Origin: Archangium minus
GTDB lineage: Bacteria; Myxococcota; Myxococcia; Myxococcales; Myxococcaceae
Reading direction: 5' to 3'
Length of the DNA: 64,000 bases
Assembly: GCF_044360475.1 (NCBI RefSeq)
Contig: NZ_CP043494.1
Coordinates: forward strand, 4,340,001 to 4,404,000
A program made the position numbers and the translations under genes. Below the pieces are notes generated by a model, which was not told where the DNA came from, did not search any database, and worked only from the letters and a program-made list of their open reading frames with translations. This document shows positions 7,554 through 17,347 of this stretch, one piece after another. Numbering within the stretch: position 1 is the first letter of the stretch; every line of letters begins with the position of its first letter.

Positions 7554-9287
7554 ATGACGCGAGACTCCACTGAAACACCGCCAGCCGGTGAACCGACGCT
7601 CCAGCCTGCGCCCGATGACGCGCGCGAGGCTGAGATCCCCGAGGCCGGGTCCCTGGACCCCCTCGAGGCGCTGCCGGTTCCCGAACCCGCGGAGGAGAAC
7701 CCCACACCCATGTCCGCCTTCATGGAGACCCTCCCCGAGGAGACCCTCTCCGAGACCGAGTACCTCTCCGACACCACCCCCTCCGGCGAGCCCGCGGAGA
7801 TCGACCCCGACAAGCTCGACCCGGATGCCCTCAAGGTCATCCACCGCCTCCACGCTCACGGCCACGAGGCCTACCTCGTGGGTGGCTGTGTGCGGGACCT
7901 GATGCTGGGCCGCACCCCCAAGGACTTCGACATCGCCACCAGCGCCCACCCGGGCGAGGTGCGCGCCATCTTCCGCAACTGCCGCCTCATCGGCCGGCGC
8001 TTCCGGCTCGCCCACATCTACTTCAAGGGCGGGAAGATCATCGAGGTCTCCACCTTCCGCGCCAACCCCACGGAGCTCGACGCCAGCAACGGCGCCGAGG
8101 CCGCTGCCGACACGGGCGCCGAGAACGGCGAGGAGGGGAGCGAGGCCGAGGAGTCCCAGGATCTCCTCATCACGCACGACAACGTCTTCGGCACCGCCGA
8201 GCAGGACGCCCGTCGCCGTGACTTCACCATGAACGGCCTGTTCTACGACGTCGCCGAGGGCCGGGTGATTGATTACGTGCGCGGCCGGCGCGACATCGAC
8301 GAGCGCTACATCCGGACCATCGGCGACCCGGAAATCCGCATGCGCGAGGACCCCGTCCGCATCCTCCGCGCCGTGCGCTTCGCCTCCAAGCTGGGCCTGG
8401 ACATCGAGTCGCGCACCTACGCCGCCATGGAGGGCGCCGTCGAGGACCTGCCCCGCTGCGCCCCCGCGCGTCTGCTGGAGGAGACCTTCCGCCTCATCCG
8501 CGGTGGTGTGGCCGCTCCCAGCTTGCGGCTGCTCGCCGCGCTGGATGCGCTCAAGATTCTGCTTCCTCCCGTGGCCGCGTATTTCAAGGAGAACGGCCGC
8601 CGCGGTCGCGAGACCTTCTACGCCTACGTTGAGGCGCTCGACCGGCGCGTCTCCTCCGGTGAGCCGCTGGATGACGCCATCCTGCTCGCCGCGCTGCTCG
8701 TCCCCATCGCACAGGCCGGCCCCGTCGTGGAGAGCCAGGACCCCGCGGTCCGCCCCTCCGTGGCCCAGGGCATCGAGGATCTGCTCGCCGAGTTCGTCCA
8801 GACCGCCCGGCTGCCCCGCCGCATCGCCGAGCGCTGCCGGCTGCTGCTCATCGCCCAGCGGACCCTCTCCGGTGAGCGCCGCCGCCGTACCGGGGCGTTC
8901 CGCCGACACCCGCTCTTCAACGACGCACTCGTCGTCTTCGAAATCTCCGTCGAGGCCACTGGCCAGCACCGCGAGGCCCTCGAGGCGTGGAAGCGTGGCG
9001 AGGTGCCGTCCCTCAAGCCCGAGGGTGGAACGAGCGAGGGCGGCGAGGCTCCGCGCAAGCGGCGTCGGCGTCGGCGTCGGAGTGGGCGCAACAAGACTGG
9101 AGCAGGGGAAGGTGCGTCTGCCGCCTCGGCCTCGGCTGCGGGTGGTGCGGAGGCCGCGGGGGGTGAGGCCGCGGACTCGGGTGAGTCGGACGACGCTGGG
9201 GACGCGGGTGAGACGGGCGATGACTTCGAGTCCGGCTCCGAGTCCAGCGCGGATTCCGACAGCGACTCCGAGTCCGACGAGGGCTGA
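7554..9287 (+). CDS. pcnB: Poly(A) polymerase I-like nucleotidyltransferase with charged tails
   Basis: 577 residues, class II nucleotidyltransferase. The core begins near residue 85 with DALKVIHRLHAHGHEAYLVGG. VGGCVRDLMLGR lies at about 109-120, and the catalytic DFD pair in KDFDIAT at about 124-128. GRRFRLAHIYF is the signature that separates poly(A) polymerases from CCA-adding enzymes, and RRRDFTMNGLFYD follows. The protein should add poly(A) tails that mark RNA for decay. Two parts are unusual: an acidic, Pro-rich extension of about 85 residues before the core, and after about residue 500 an Arg/Lys block followed by a long Ala/Gly/Ser/Asp/Glu tail. Both look disordered and may bind RNA or partner proteins. 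A 30-residue acidic insert also interrupts the catalytic half (EAAADTGAENGEEGSEAEES). Confidence 0.85.
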   Translation: MTRDSTETPPAGEPTLQPAPDDAREAEIPEAGSLDPLEALPVPEPAEENPTPMSAFMETLPEETLSETEYLSDTTPSGEPAEIDPDKLDPDALKVIHRLHAHGHEAYLVGGCVRDLMLGRTPKDFDIATSAHPGEVRAIFRNCRLIGRRFRLAHIYFKGGKIIEVSTFRANPTELDASNGAEAAADTGAENGEEGSEAEESQDLLITHDNVFGTAEQDARRRDFTMNGLFYDVAEGRVIDYVRGRRDIDERYIRTIGDPEIRMREDPVRILRAVRFASKLGLDIESRTYAAMEGAVEDLPRCAPARLLEETFRLIRGGVAAPSLRLLAALDALKILLPPVAAYFKENGRRGRETFYAYVEALDRRVSSGEPLDDAILLAALLVPIAQAGPVVESQDPAVRPSVAQGIEDLLAEFVQTARLPRRIAERCRLLLIAQRTLSGERRRRTGAFRRHPLFNDALVVFEISVEATGQHREALEAWKRGEVPSLKPEGGTSEGGEAPRKRRRRRRRSGRNKTGAGEGASAASASAAGGAEAAGGEAADSGESDDAGDAGETGDDFESGSESSADSDSDSESDEG

Positions 9288-9298
9288 TCCGCCTCGTT

Positions 9299-9433
9299 CC
9301 CTCTCCCTTTGGGAGAGGGTTAGGGTGAGGGTAGCCGAGCCCGTTCTTCAACCCGTGGCCCGCGGTGTGGACAGGGGGTTCAACCCGGGTTCTCCCAATA
9401 CCCTCACCCCGTCCCTCTCCCAGCGGGAGAGGG
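9299..9433. repeat. Paired inverted palindromic repeats (copies B and C)
   Basis: Copy B is CCCTCTCCC TTT GGGAGAGGG (9299-9319), continued by TTAGGGTGAGGGTA. Copy C is the same element reversed: TACCCTCACCCCGT and then CCCTCTCCC AGC GGGAGAGGG (9413-9433). The two copies face each other, so the whole 135 bp can fold into one large cruciform, much like the paired REP (BIME) units of enterobacteria. The pair lies between the convergent pcnB and dinB genes and could terminate both transcripts. Confidence 0.8.
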
Positions 9434-9470
9434 GAAATGGCCGCGGGACAGTTGTCTTTGCGGAAGGGGA

Positions 9471-10694
9471 TTAGTTGGGACGCTTTGGCTTCTTGGGACG
9501 TTCCGGGTCGGGATCCGACTCGGGACTCCCCGCGATGTCCGCCGTCGTTACTGCCTTCGACCCGAAGCGCTCCGCGATCCGATCCAACGCCGCGTTCAGC
9601 TTGTCGCTCCGCTTCGGTTTCTCCGGCTCCGTGAACAGCCCGAGCTGTCGCGGCTCGCCGCCCTCCGAGTCCAGCTCCTGCATCGAGACCCCGGTCAGTC
9701 GGACCGGCTTGTCCTCGTGGGCCTTCTCCAGGAGCTCTTTCGCCACCCGGTAGAGCGTCTGTCCGTCATCCGTTGCAGAGGGCAGGGTGGTCCTCCGGGT
9801 GATGAGCGTGAAGTCCGCGAACTTCAGCTTGAGCTGCACCACCCGTCCCTTCACTCCCGCGCGCCTCAGTCGGCGGGCCACTCGCAGCGCTTGCGAGTGC
9901 ACGTGCGGGCTCAGGGCGTCCATCCCCGTCAGGTCCTCGTCAAACGTGTCCTCGGCCCCCACGCTCTTGGCCTCTCGGTCCGGTACTACCTCCCGAGGGT
10001 CGATGCCCTGCGCCAGCTCCCACAGGTGACGCCCGCTCGAGCCCCACCTCGCCTCCATCCACGCCACGTCCCGCCGAGCCACGTCGCCGATGGTCTCCAG
10101 CCCCGCGCGCTTCAGCGCCTCCTCCGTCTTCGGCCCCACCCCCCACAGCCGCCCCACCGGTAGCCCCGCGAGGAACGCCACCGTCTCCTCCGCCCGCACC
10201 TCCCGTTGCCCGTTCGGCTTCGCCACGTCCGAGGCGATCTTCGCCACGAACTTCACCGCGGCGATCCCCGCCGAGGACGGCAGGCCCGTCTCCGCGGCGA
10301 TCTCCTTGCGGATCCGCCTGGCCATGTCCGCCGGCGTTCCGAAGAGACCCACCGACGCCGTGACGTCCAGGAAGGCCTCGTCCAGCGACAGGGGCTCCAC
10401 CAGCGGCGTGTAGCGCTCGAAGATGGAGAACACCTGCTCGCTCGCCTCGCTGTACGCGCTGAAACGGGGCTTCACCACTACGGCGTGCGGCGCCTGCTTC
10501 ATCGCCCGCGCCATGGGCATCGCGCTGCGCACGCCGTACTTGCGCACCTCGTACGAGGCGGCCACAACCACGCCGCGCCGTGCGTCCCCGCCAACAATCA
10601 GGGGCTTGCCGCGCAGCTCCGGGTTGTCCCGCTGCTCCACCGACGCATAGAAGGCGTCCATGTCTACGTGGATGATGGCCCGCATCGGATTCAC
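9471..10694 (-). CDS. dinB: DNA polymerase IV (Y-family translesion polymerase)
   Basis: 407-residue error-prone polymerase for lesion bypass. The palm begins MRAIIHVDMDAFYASVEQRD with metal-binding Asp near residue 11. The second catalytic cluster is SLDEAFLDV at about 103-111, with Asp106 and Glu107. A helix-hairpin-helix (VGPKTEEALKRAGLETIGD) and the little-finger domain follow. The C-terminus is unusual: after the PRQLGLF beta-clamp-like segment it continues with a Lys/Pro-rich tail (PERPKKPKRPN). The start is given as GTG at 10694, with AGGGG nine bases upstream; the ATG at 10685 is the alternative. Confidence 0.9.
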   Translation of the reverse strand: MNPMRAIIHVDMDAFYASVEQRDNPELRGKPLIVGGDARRGVVVAASYEVRKYGVRSAMPMARAMKQAPHAVVVKPRFSAYSEASEQVFSIFERYTPLVEPLSLDEAFLDVTASVGLFGTPADMARRIRKEIAAETGLPSSAGIAAVKFVAKIASDVAKPNGQREVRAEETVAFLAGLPVGRLWGVGPKTEEALKRAGLETIGDVARRDVAWMEARWGSSGRHLWELAQGIDPREVVPDREAKSVGAEDTFDEDLTGMDALSPHVHSQALRVARRLRRAGVKGRVVQLKLKFADFTLITRRTTLPSATDDGQTLYRVAKELLEKAHEDKPVRLTGVSMQELDSEGGEPRQLGLFTEPEKPKRSDKLNAALDRIAERFGSKAVTTADIAGSPESDPDPERPKKPKRPN

Positions 10695-10724
10695 TGTAGT
10701 GGACCCCTCTGACGTTCACTCCGC

Positions 10725-11138
10725 ATGAAGACTCTGACCGAATACCTCACCTTCCAGACCCGGGAACGCCGCGAGCTCGTACGTATCACCGATACCGTTG
10801 CCGAGCTTGTTCGCAAGAGTGGCATTCAGGAAGGCATGGTGCTCGTTTCCGCCATGCACATTACCGCCGGTGTCTTCGTCAATGACGACGAGCCTTTCCT
10901 CCACCAGGACATCTGGGACTGGTTGCAGCAGCTCGCGCCCCAGGGGCCCGACTACCGCCACCATCGCACCGGCGAGGACAACGGCGATGCCCACCTCAAG
11001 TCCCTGCTCATCCACCACCAGGTGATCCTCCCCGTCACCGCGGGGAAGCTGGACCTCGGCACCTGGCAGCAGGTGTTCTACGCCGAGTTCGACGGGCAGC
11101 GCCGCAAGCGCATGGTCGTCAAGGTGATGGGCGAATAG
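10725..11138 (+). CDS. YjbQ/UPF0047 family protein
   Basis: 137-residue UPF0047 protein. The conserved His/Asp/Glu clusters are present: HITAGVFVNDDEPFLHQD near residues 46-63, YRHHRTGEDNGDAHLKSLL near 78-96, and LGTWQQVFYAEFDGQRRKR near the end. E. coli YjbQ has secondary thiamin-phosphate synthase activity, but the physiological role of the family is unsettled. The gene is divergent from dinB (30 bp apart) and its 3' end overlaps the convergent rluA-type gene by 20 bp. Confidence 0.85.
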   Translation: MKTLTEYLTFQTRERRELVRITDTVAELVRKSGIQEGMVLVSAMHITAGVFVNDDEPFLHQDIWDWLQQLAPQGPDYRHHRTGEDNGDAHLKSLLIHHQVILPVTAGKLDLGTWQQVFYAEFDGQRRKRMVVKVMGE

Positions 11139-12069
11139 GGAGCGCGTGGCGCTCGAGCACGGCGAGCAGCTCGGGGGGCAGGGGACTCTCCACCCGTACT
11201 TGCTTCTTCGTCACCGGGTGGGTGATTCCCAGCGCCTTCGCGTGCAGGAAGAAGCGGCCCAGTCCTGGCTCCTCGCGTCCTCCGTACAGCGTGTCTCCCA
11301 CGATGGGCGCTCCCACCGCCGCCAGGTGCGCGCGGACCTGGTGCAGCACTCCTGTGGAGATGCGCACCTCCACCAGGCTGTACTCCCCCGCGCGCTCCAG
11401 CACTCGGAACTCCGAGTGCGCATCCCTCGCGCCCTCGCCTCCGTCCAGCGCCGGCTCCACCCGGTCCGGGTGTCTCGGGTGGTGCCGCAGCGGCAGGTCG
11501 ATCTCCCCGTCATCCGCCAGCGGCCCCGTCACCAGGGCCCAGTAGCGCTTGTCCACCTCGCGTCCGCCGAACGCCTCGCGCACCGCCGTCCACGCCTCGC
11601 GCGTCCGCGCCGCCACCATGACCCCGGACGTCTCAATATCCAGCCGGTGGCACAGCCCGCCCTCGCGCTCGTCCTCCGAGGCCTCCGCGCACTCGGGGTA
11701 GCGCGCTACCAGCGCGTTGGCCACCGTGCCCGTCTCTCCCGGCTGCAGGGGGTGTGACGGCTTGCCCGCGGGCTTGTCCACGAAGACCAGCACCTCGTCC
11801 GTGTGCAGTACCGACAGTGGGGCCTCCGGCTCGGGCATTACCTCGCGCCGCTCCTCCGGCACCACCACGGTGATGCGCTGGCCCACGGCCACCAGCAGCC
11901 CCTTCTTCGCCGCACGGCCGTCCACCTTCACCGCGCCCGAATCGAACAGCCGCTTCAGCTTCGCTCGTGACAGCCCCAGCGCCTCTCCAATGAAGAGGTC
12001 CACCCGCTGTCCCGCCTTCCCCGCCTCCACCACCAGCGTGTGCGTCGTCCCGGTTACGTTCTCGTTCAC
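11119..12069 (-). CDS. RluA-family pseudouridine synthase
   Basis: 316 residues from the GTG at 12069. This start lies in a GTGA overlap with the stop of the kinase gene; the longer upstream frame is antisense-like sequence inside that gene and is not used. An S4 RNA-binding domain (QRVDLFIGEALGLSRAKLKRLFDSGAVKVDG) occupies about residues 15-75. The catalytic domain follows with VFVDKPAGKPSHP, then CHRLDIETSGVMVAARTRE, where the Asp is the catalytic residue of the H-R-L-D motif, and GVLHQVRAHLAAVGAPIVGDTLYGG. The protein isomerises uridines in ribosomal RNA or tRNA; the target position cannot be told. Coupling to a protein kinase gene is unusual. Confidence 0.88.
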   Translation of the reverse strand: MNENVTGTTHTLVVEAGKAGQRVDLFIGEALGLSRAKLKRLFDSGAVKVDGRAAKKGLLVAVGQRITVVVPEERREVMPEPEAPLSVLHTDEVLVFVDKPAGKPSHPLQPGETGTVANALVARYPECAEASEDEREGGLCHRLDIETSGVMVAARTREAWTAVREAFGGREVDKRYWALVTGPLADDGEIDLPLRHHPRHPDRVEPALDGGEGARDAHSEFRVLERAGEYSLVEVRISTGVLHQVRAHLAAVGAPIVGDTLYGGREEPGLGRFFLHAKALGITHPVTKKQVRVESPLPPELLAVLERHALPIRPSP

Positions 12070-13250
12070 TCGGAGAGTGCCTCGTACACTTCCTCCGCCG
12101 TCTGGAACCGGTCGTCCGGCTCCTTCCGGATGAGGCGATGGGCCACCCGGGCCAGCTGTGGATCTCCGTTCTGGTTGATGGCCAACACTGGCGGGGGCTC
12201 GGTTTCCAGCACCTTGTGCCACAAGTCGACCGGCGACTTCGCGTCAAAAGGCGGTCGGCCCGTCATCAGCTCGTAGAGGATGACGCCCAGGCTGTAGAGG
12301 TCCGATCTCCCGTCCAGGGGCTCGCCGAGGATTTGCTCCGGGGACATGTAGCGGAACGTCCCCACCATGCGCCCGTCCAGCGTCATCCCCGCGTCGTCCG
12401 CCAGGAACTTCGCCAGTCCGAAGTCCATCAGCCGCACCTGACGATCCTCGTCCACCATGATGTTGGACGGCTTCAGGTCCCGGTGCACCAGCCCGTGCGC
12501 GTGGATGTACGCCAGCGCCTCGCAAATCTGCAGCAGCGCGTCCTTCAGCCGGCCCACCCGCTCCGGCCGGTTCAGCTCCTCCAGCCGCGCCGCCGTCTCC
12601 CGCTTCACCGGCTCCGCCCCCGGCCCCGCCACGTCGTAGGGCAGCTCGAAGTCCAGGGGATCCAGCTCGTCCGAGTCCGAGCCCAGCCACGGCTCCATCT
12701 GCACGGGCAGCCGCGCCGCGGAGCCCGAGCTGCCGAAGCGCATGGCCGCCATGTCCTCGCTCGGTGCCTCCTCGGCGAAGGCCGACAGGTCGAACAGTCC
12801 GCCGCCCGCCTCGCCCGACGCCGACTCCCGGCTCACCGAGCCCTCCACCGAAACCGAAGCCGAAGCCGCCGCTTGGGTACGCAGGAACGACCCCGAGGCC
12901 GATTTCGAGTTCGAGCCCGAGCTCGCCTGGGACAACAGCTCCTCGCCCCGCAGCGACAGGTACTCGCGCAGCGTCAGCCCCTCGATGAGCTCCATCACCA
13001 GGTACGGGGAGCTCTGGAACACCCCGGTGTCGTAGACCTTCACCACGTTGGGGTGGGAGAGGTCCGCCAGGGTCTCGAACTCGCGCACCAGCCGCTTCGC
13101 TGCCCGCGAGTCCATCGCCGGGCCGCCCGACAGCAGCTTCAGCGCCACCGCCTCGTTGCTCCTGGCATCCAGGGCTCGGTAAACGGTCCCAATGCCTCCA
13201 CTTCCGAGCGTCTCGAGAACGCGATAGGGACCGATGAGGTTGGGACGCAT
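12066..13250 (-). CDS. Ser/Thr protein kinase with a long Ser-rich insertion
   Basis: 394-residue Hanks-type kinase. The Gly-rich loop is LGSGGIGTVYRAL (about 15-27) and the catalytic Lys lies in EAVALKLLSGG. HRDLKPSNIM, DFGLAKF, the GTFRYMSPEQ activation-segment end and DLYSLGVILYELMTGRPPF are all intact, so it should be active. Between the hinge region (about residue 105) and the helix before HRDLK (about 230) there is an insertion of roughly 120 residues rich in Ser, Gly, Ala, Glu and Asp, probably disordered and possibly a phosphoacceptor or docking region. There is no transmembrane segment, so it is cytoplasmic. The stop overlaps the RluA-type gene. A second copy-like kinase is encoded at 37103-38833, but with a membrane anchor. 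Confidence 0.9.
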   Translation of the reverse strand: MRPNLIGPYRVLETLGSGGIGTVYRALDARSNEAVALKLLSGGPAMDSRAAKRLVREFETLADLSHPNVVKVYDTGVFQSSPYLVMELIEGLTLREYLSLRGEELLSQASSGSNSKSASGSFLRTQAAASASVSVEGSVSRESASGEAGGGLFDLSAFAEEAPSEDMAAMRFGSSGSAARLPVQMEPWLGSDSDELDPLDFELPYDVAGPGAEPVKRETAARLEELNRPERVGRLKDALLQICEALAYIHAHGLVHRDLKPSNIMVDEDRQVRLMDFGLAKFLADDAGMTLDGRMVGTFRYMSPEQILGEPLDGRSDLYSLGVILYELMTGRPPFDAKSPVDLWHKVLETEPPPVLAINQNGDPQLARVAHRLIRKEPDDRFQTAEEVYEALSE

Positions 13251-13524
13251 CGAGTTGGAGATCCTAGATACCCTGTTGGGTCGGGGTCAAACGGCCCCCC
13301 AGTATGTCCAGGGTGTTGGCGGGTGGTCACCACGCATTCCAGCTCCTCATGGGCCCAGGTAGCAAGAATGGGGTAGGTCTGGGACTCACTGGGATTGCCG
13401 GAAAGTCGGATCATGACAGGGGGGCCGTTCCCGCCGCCCCAGCGACCGCTCGGGTCGGCGGAGCGACCACTCCTGCACACGCCCGTGGACGTAGCCCGGT
13501 GGTGCCTCTATCTTGCGCAGCCTC

Positions 13525-14318
13525 ATGGAACGCCCTGTGTCACCTCCCTCTCTGACTGCCCTCGAGCGACTCGTCCAGGAACGACCCCTGCCGCGCCACG
13601 TGGGGATCATCATGGACGGCAACGGACGGTGGGCGGAGATGCGCGGCCTGCCCCGGGAAGAGGGCCATCGTGAGGGCTCCAACAGTGTGCGCGAGGTGAC
13701 GCGCTGTGCCCGGCGCGTGGGTGTCGAGGCGCTCACCCTCTATGCCTTCTCCTCGCAGAACTGGGCCCGTCCCGCCGAGGAGGTGGCCGCGCTGATGGAT
13801 CTGCTGCGCGAGTACCTCGAGAGCGAGCGTGAGGAGATCCTCGAGAACGGCATCCGCCTCAACGCCATTGGCGAGGTGGACAAGCTGCCGCGCTTCGTGA
13901 AGGAGCCGTTGGATCGGCTTCGGGCGGACTCGGCGCACAACACGGGGATGGTGCTGACGCTGGCGCTCTCCTACGGCGGGCGCGAGGAGCTGGTGCAGGC
14001 GGCGCGCCGGGTGGCCGAGGCCGCCAGCAAGGGCGAGCTGACGCCCTCGCACCTGGACCCCAAGACTTTCGAGTCGTTCCTCTGGACGCACGACCTGCCA
14101 CCGGTGGACCTGGTGGTGCGTACCAGTGGCGAGCAGCGCATCTCCAACTTCCTCCTCTGGCAGCTGGCGTACGCGGAGCTGTGTTTCAGCGACGTCCTGT
14201 GGCCGGACTTCCGGACCGAAGCCTTCCTGCGCTGTCTGGCGCAGTACCAGCAACGCGAACGGCGCTTCGGACTCACCTCCGCGCAACTCAAGCGGGAGGA
14301 CTCCCAGCGGGCCAAGGC

Positions 14319-14322
<4 letters not shown>
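13525..14322 (+). CDS. uppS: Isoprenyl transferase (undecaprenyl diphosphate synthase)
   Basis: 265 residues from the ATG at 13525 (a TTG lies 12 bases upstream in frame). It elongates farnesyl diphosphate with isopentenyl diphosphate to make the C55 carrier of peptidoglycan precursors. HVGIIMDGNGRWAE at about 25-38 contains the catalytic Asp and the phosphate-binding Arg; LYAFSSQNWARP and VVRTSGEQRISNFLLWQLAYAEL are the other conserved regions. The TGA overlaps the GTG of cdsA. The order uppS-cdsA-rseP is the common bacterial arrangement, here without dxr. Confidence 0.92.
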
Positions 14323-15146
<824 letters not shown>

Positions 15147-15228
15147 CGCCCGCCGATTGTCCGGTTGGCTGTACCGCGACCTCCGAAGCGCATTGTCGGG
15201 CCAGGGTCCCACGGTTAGTGTTGGGACC

Positions 15229-16860
15229 ATGCTTCAAGGTCCCGGTCTGTTCATCCTGCTGCTCGGCGTGCTCATCACCGTCCATGAGCTGGGCCACTTC
15301 CTCGTGGCCAAGGCCTGCGGGGTGAAGGTCGTCCGGTTCTCCATCGGCTTTGGGCCGAAGCTCTTCGGCTTCACCAAGGGGGACACGGAGTACCAGGTGG
15401 CCATCCTGCCCCTGGGTGGCTACGTGAAGATGGCCGGAGACTCACCCTATGAGGAGATGAGCCCCGAGGACGCGCAGCGCGGTTTCCTCAACGCCTCGCC
15501 CTGGAAGCGCGCCCTCATCGTGGCGGCCGGTCCCTTCTTCAGCCTGGCCTTCCCCGTCATCATCTACTTCTTCGTCTTCGTCGGGGCGCATGAGGCCATC
15601 TCCACCCGGGTGGGCTTTGTGGATCCGGCCATGCCCGCGGCGGCCGCTGGAATCCGGCCAGGAGACCGCATCATCGCCGTGGATGGGGAGAAGGTTCAGA
15701 CCTTTGATGATCTGCGGAGCGCCTTCGTGGGCCGCTTCGATCGCTCCCTGCCGATTACTGTCGAGCGCGATGGCACGCAGTTCATCGCCAACGTGACGCC
15801 GCGCAAGGTCATCGAGTCCAACCCTGTCGAGTCGGTGGAGCGAGGGCAGATCGGCATCCAGCCCGCTCGCAAGCCCGCGGTGGTGGGCGTGCCGCCGGGC
15901 TCGCCGGCCGCGCAGGCGGGGCTGAAGACTTTTGACCGCATCCTGTCCATCAATGGCGTGAGCATCCCGGACGAGGCCGCCTTCCTCGAGCAGATCGCCA
16001 AGGCGCAGGGGCCGCTGGAGCTCACCGTCCAGCGCTCTCAGTCCGTGGAGGTCGGTGCTTCGATAGGGCAGGTCCCTTCCGTCGTGAAGCTGACGGTGCC
16101 GCGGCAGCAGGGCGAGGGGTTCGCGGCCCTGGGCGTGGAGTCCTCGGACCTGTACGTGGTCGCCGTCAGCCCCGGCAGCGTGGCGGAGAAGGCCGGCCTG
16201 CGCGCGGGGGATCGGATCGTCTCCTTCAATGGTCAGCCGCTGAACTCCTTCAACGTGCTGGCGGCGGAGCTCAGCACCCTGAAGGACCAGTCCTTCCAGC
16301 TCGCCTGGCGCTCGGCGGCGGATGGGCAGGAGCACACGCAGACGCTCTCCCAGGCGCTGCGGACCAGCAAGGACGAGCTCGGGCAGGAGTCCTCCCGGCT
16401 CGAGCTGGGCGTGCGGCCCTGGCTGCCCTCCGGGGCGGAGCTGCTCCCTCTGGACACGGTGACGGTGCAGGTCAGCATCCCCGAGGCGCTGCGCCAGTCC
16501 GTCGTCATCGTGCCCAAGATTGTCGGGCAGATGGTGACGGTCATCGGCCGCATCGTGAGCGGGCAGATGTCCACGAAGACGCTGGGCGGGCCCGTGATGA
16601 TGTACCAGCTCGCCTCCAAGAGCGCGGAGCAGGGCTGGGAGAGCTACCTCCACCTGATGGCTGTCATCTCCATCAACCTGGGCGTGATGAACCTGCTGCC
16701 CATCCCCATCCTCGATGGCTTCGGGCTGCTGTCCGCCTTGTGGGAGGGCATCCGTCGCCGTCCCATCTCGGTGCGCGTGCGCGAGATGGCCAACGTCGTC
16801 GGCCTGGTGCTGCTCGTGGCGTTGATGGTGATGGCTTTCTACAACGACGTGACTCGCTGA
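15229..16860 (+). CDS. rseP: Site-2 protease RseP-like with three PDZ domains
   Basis: 543 residues from the ATG at 15229. Zinc intramembrane protease that cuts anti-sigma factors or signal-peptide remnants inside the membrane. The first membrane segment contains the HELGH zinc motif (residues 19-23), and the last part has NLLPIPILDG, where the Asp is the third zinc ligand. Three PDZ-type repeats can be read between them, each with a G/F-D-R-I strand: GDRIIAVDG, FDRILSING and GDRIVSFNG. E. coli RseP has two, and this protein is about 90 residues longer. It lies in the uppS-cdsA-rseP-rlpA-tsaB series. The upstream in-frame extension to 15076 overlaps cdsA and is not used. Confidence 0.9.
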   Translation: MLQGPGLFILLLGVLITVHELGHFLVAKACGVKVVRFSIGFGPKLFGFTKGDTEYQVAILPLGGYVKMAGDSPYEEMSPEDAQRGFLNASPWKRALIVAAGPFFSLAFPVIIYFFVFVGAHEAISTRVGFVDPAMPAAAAGIRPGDRIIAVDGEKVQTFDDLRSAFVGRFDRSLPITVERDGTQFIANVTPRKVIESNPVESVERGQIGIQPARKPAVVGVPPGSPAAQAGLKTFDRILSINGVSIPDEAAFLEQIAKAQGPLELTVQRSQSVEVGASIGQVPSVVKLTVPRQQGEGFAALGVESSDLYVVAVSPGSVAEKAGLRAGDRIVSFNGQPLNSFNVLAAELSTLKDQSFQLAWRSAADGQEHTQTLSQALRTSKDELGQESSRLELGVRPWLPSGAELLPLDTVTVQVSIPEALRQSVVIVPKIVGQMVTVIGRIVSGQMSTKTLGGPVMMYQLASKSAEQGWESYLHLMAVISINLGVMNLLPIPILDGFGLLSALWEGIRRRPISVRVREMANVVGLVLLVALMVMAFYNDVTR

Positions 16861-16869
16861 AGAGGTGAG

Positions 16870-17337
16870 ATGCGGCGACTGTTCGTGGGGTTGATCCTGG
16901 GGCTGGGCGTGTTCGCGGGTTGTGCGCCGCGAGCCACCCGGCCCACGCCCGAAGAGGAACCCGAGGTGGTGCGGCCAGAGAAGCCGCCCAAGCCCCGAGC
17001 GTGGCTGGAGGAGGGGCTCGCCTCGTATTACGGCCCGGGCTTCGCCGGCCGGCCCACTGCCAGCGGTGAGAAGTTCAATCCCCAGCACCTCACCGCTGCC
17101 CACAAGAAGCTGCCCTTCGGCTCGTGTCTCCGGGTGGTGAACATGGAGAACGGGCGCTCGGTGGAGGTGCGCGTCAACGACCGCGGCCCCTTCGTCAAGG
17201 GACGCGTGGTGGATGTGTCGACCGCCGCGGCGAAGAAGCTCGGCATGCTGGACAAGGGCCTGGCCCGGGTGCGCCTCTACCGCTGCGCGGACCGAGTCTC
17301 GTTGCTCTTCATCCCCTTCGGGCCGCTGGCGGGGTAG
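16870..17337 (+). CDS. RlpA-like septal ring lipoprotein
   Basis: 155-residue lipoprotein with a double-psi beta-barrel. The signal peptide ends in the lipobox VFAGC; a Pro/Glu-rich linker follows, and then the RlpA core with EGLASYYGPGFAGRPTASGE, AAHKKLPFGS and VRVNDRGPFVKGRVVDVS. The conserved Asp of the N-D-R-G motif, which in RlpA acts as the lytic transglycosylase acid, is present. There is no C-terminal SPOR domain. It starts nine bases after rseP behind GAGGTG, so the two are probably coexpressed. Confidence 0.85.
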   Translation: MRRLFVGLILGLGVFAGCAPRATRPTPEEEPEVVRPEKPPKPRAWLEEGLASYYGPGFAGRPTASGEKFNPQHLTAAHKKLPFGSCLRVVNMENGRSVEVRVNDRGPFVKGRVVDVSTAAAKKLGMLDKGLARVRLYRCADRVSLLFIPFGPLAG

Positions 17338-17347
17338 AAGCCTCCCC

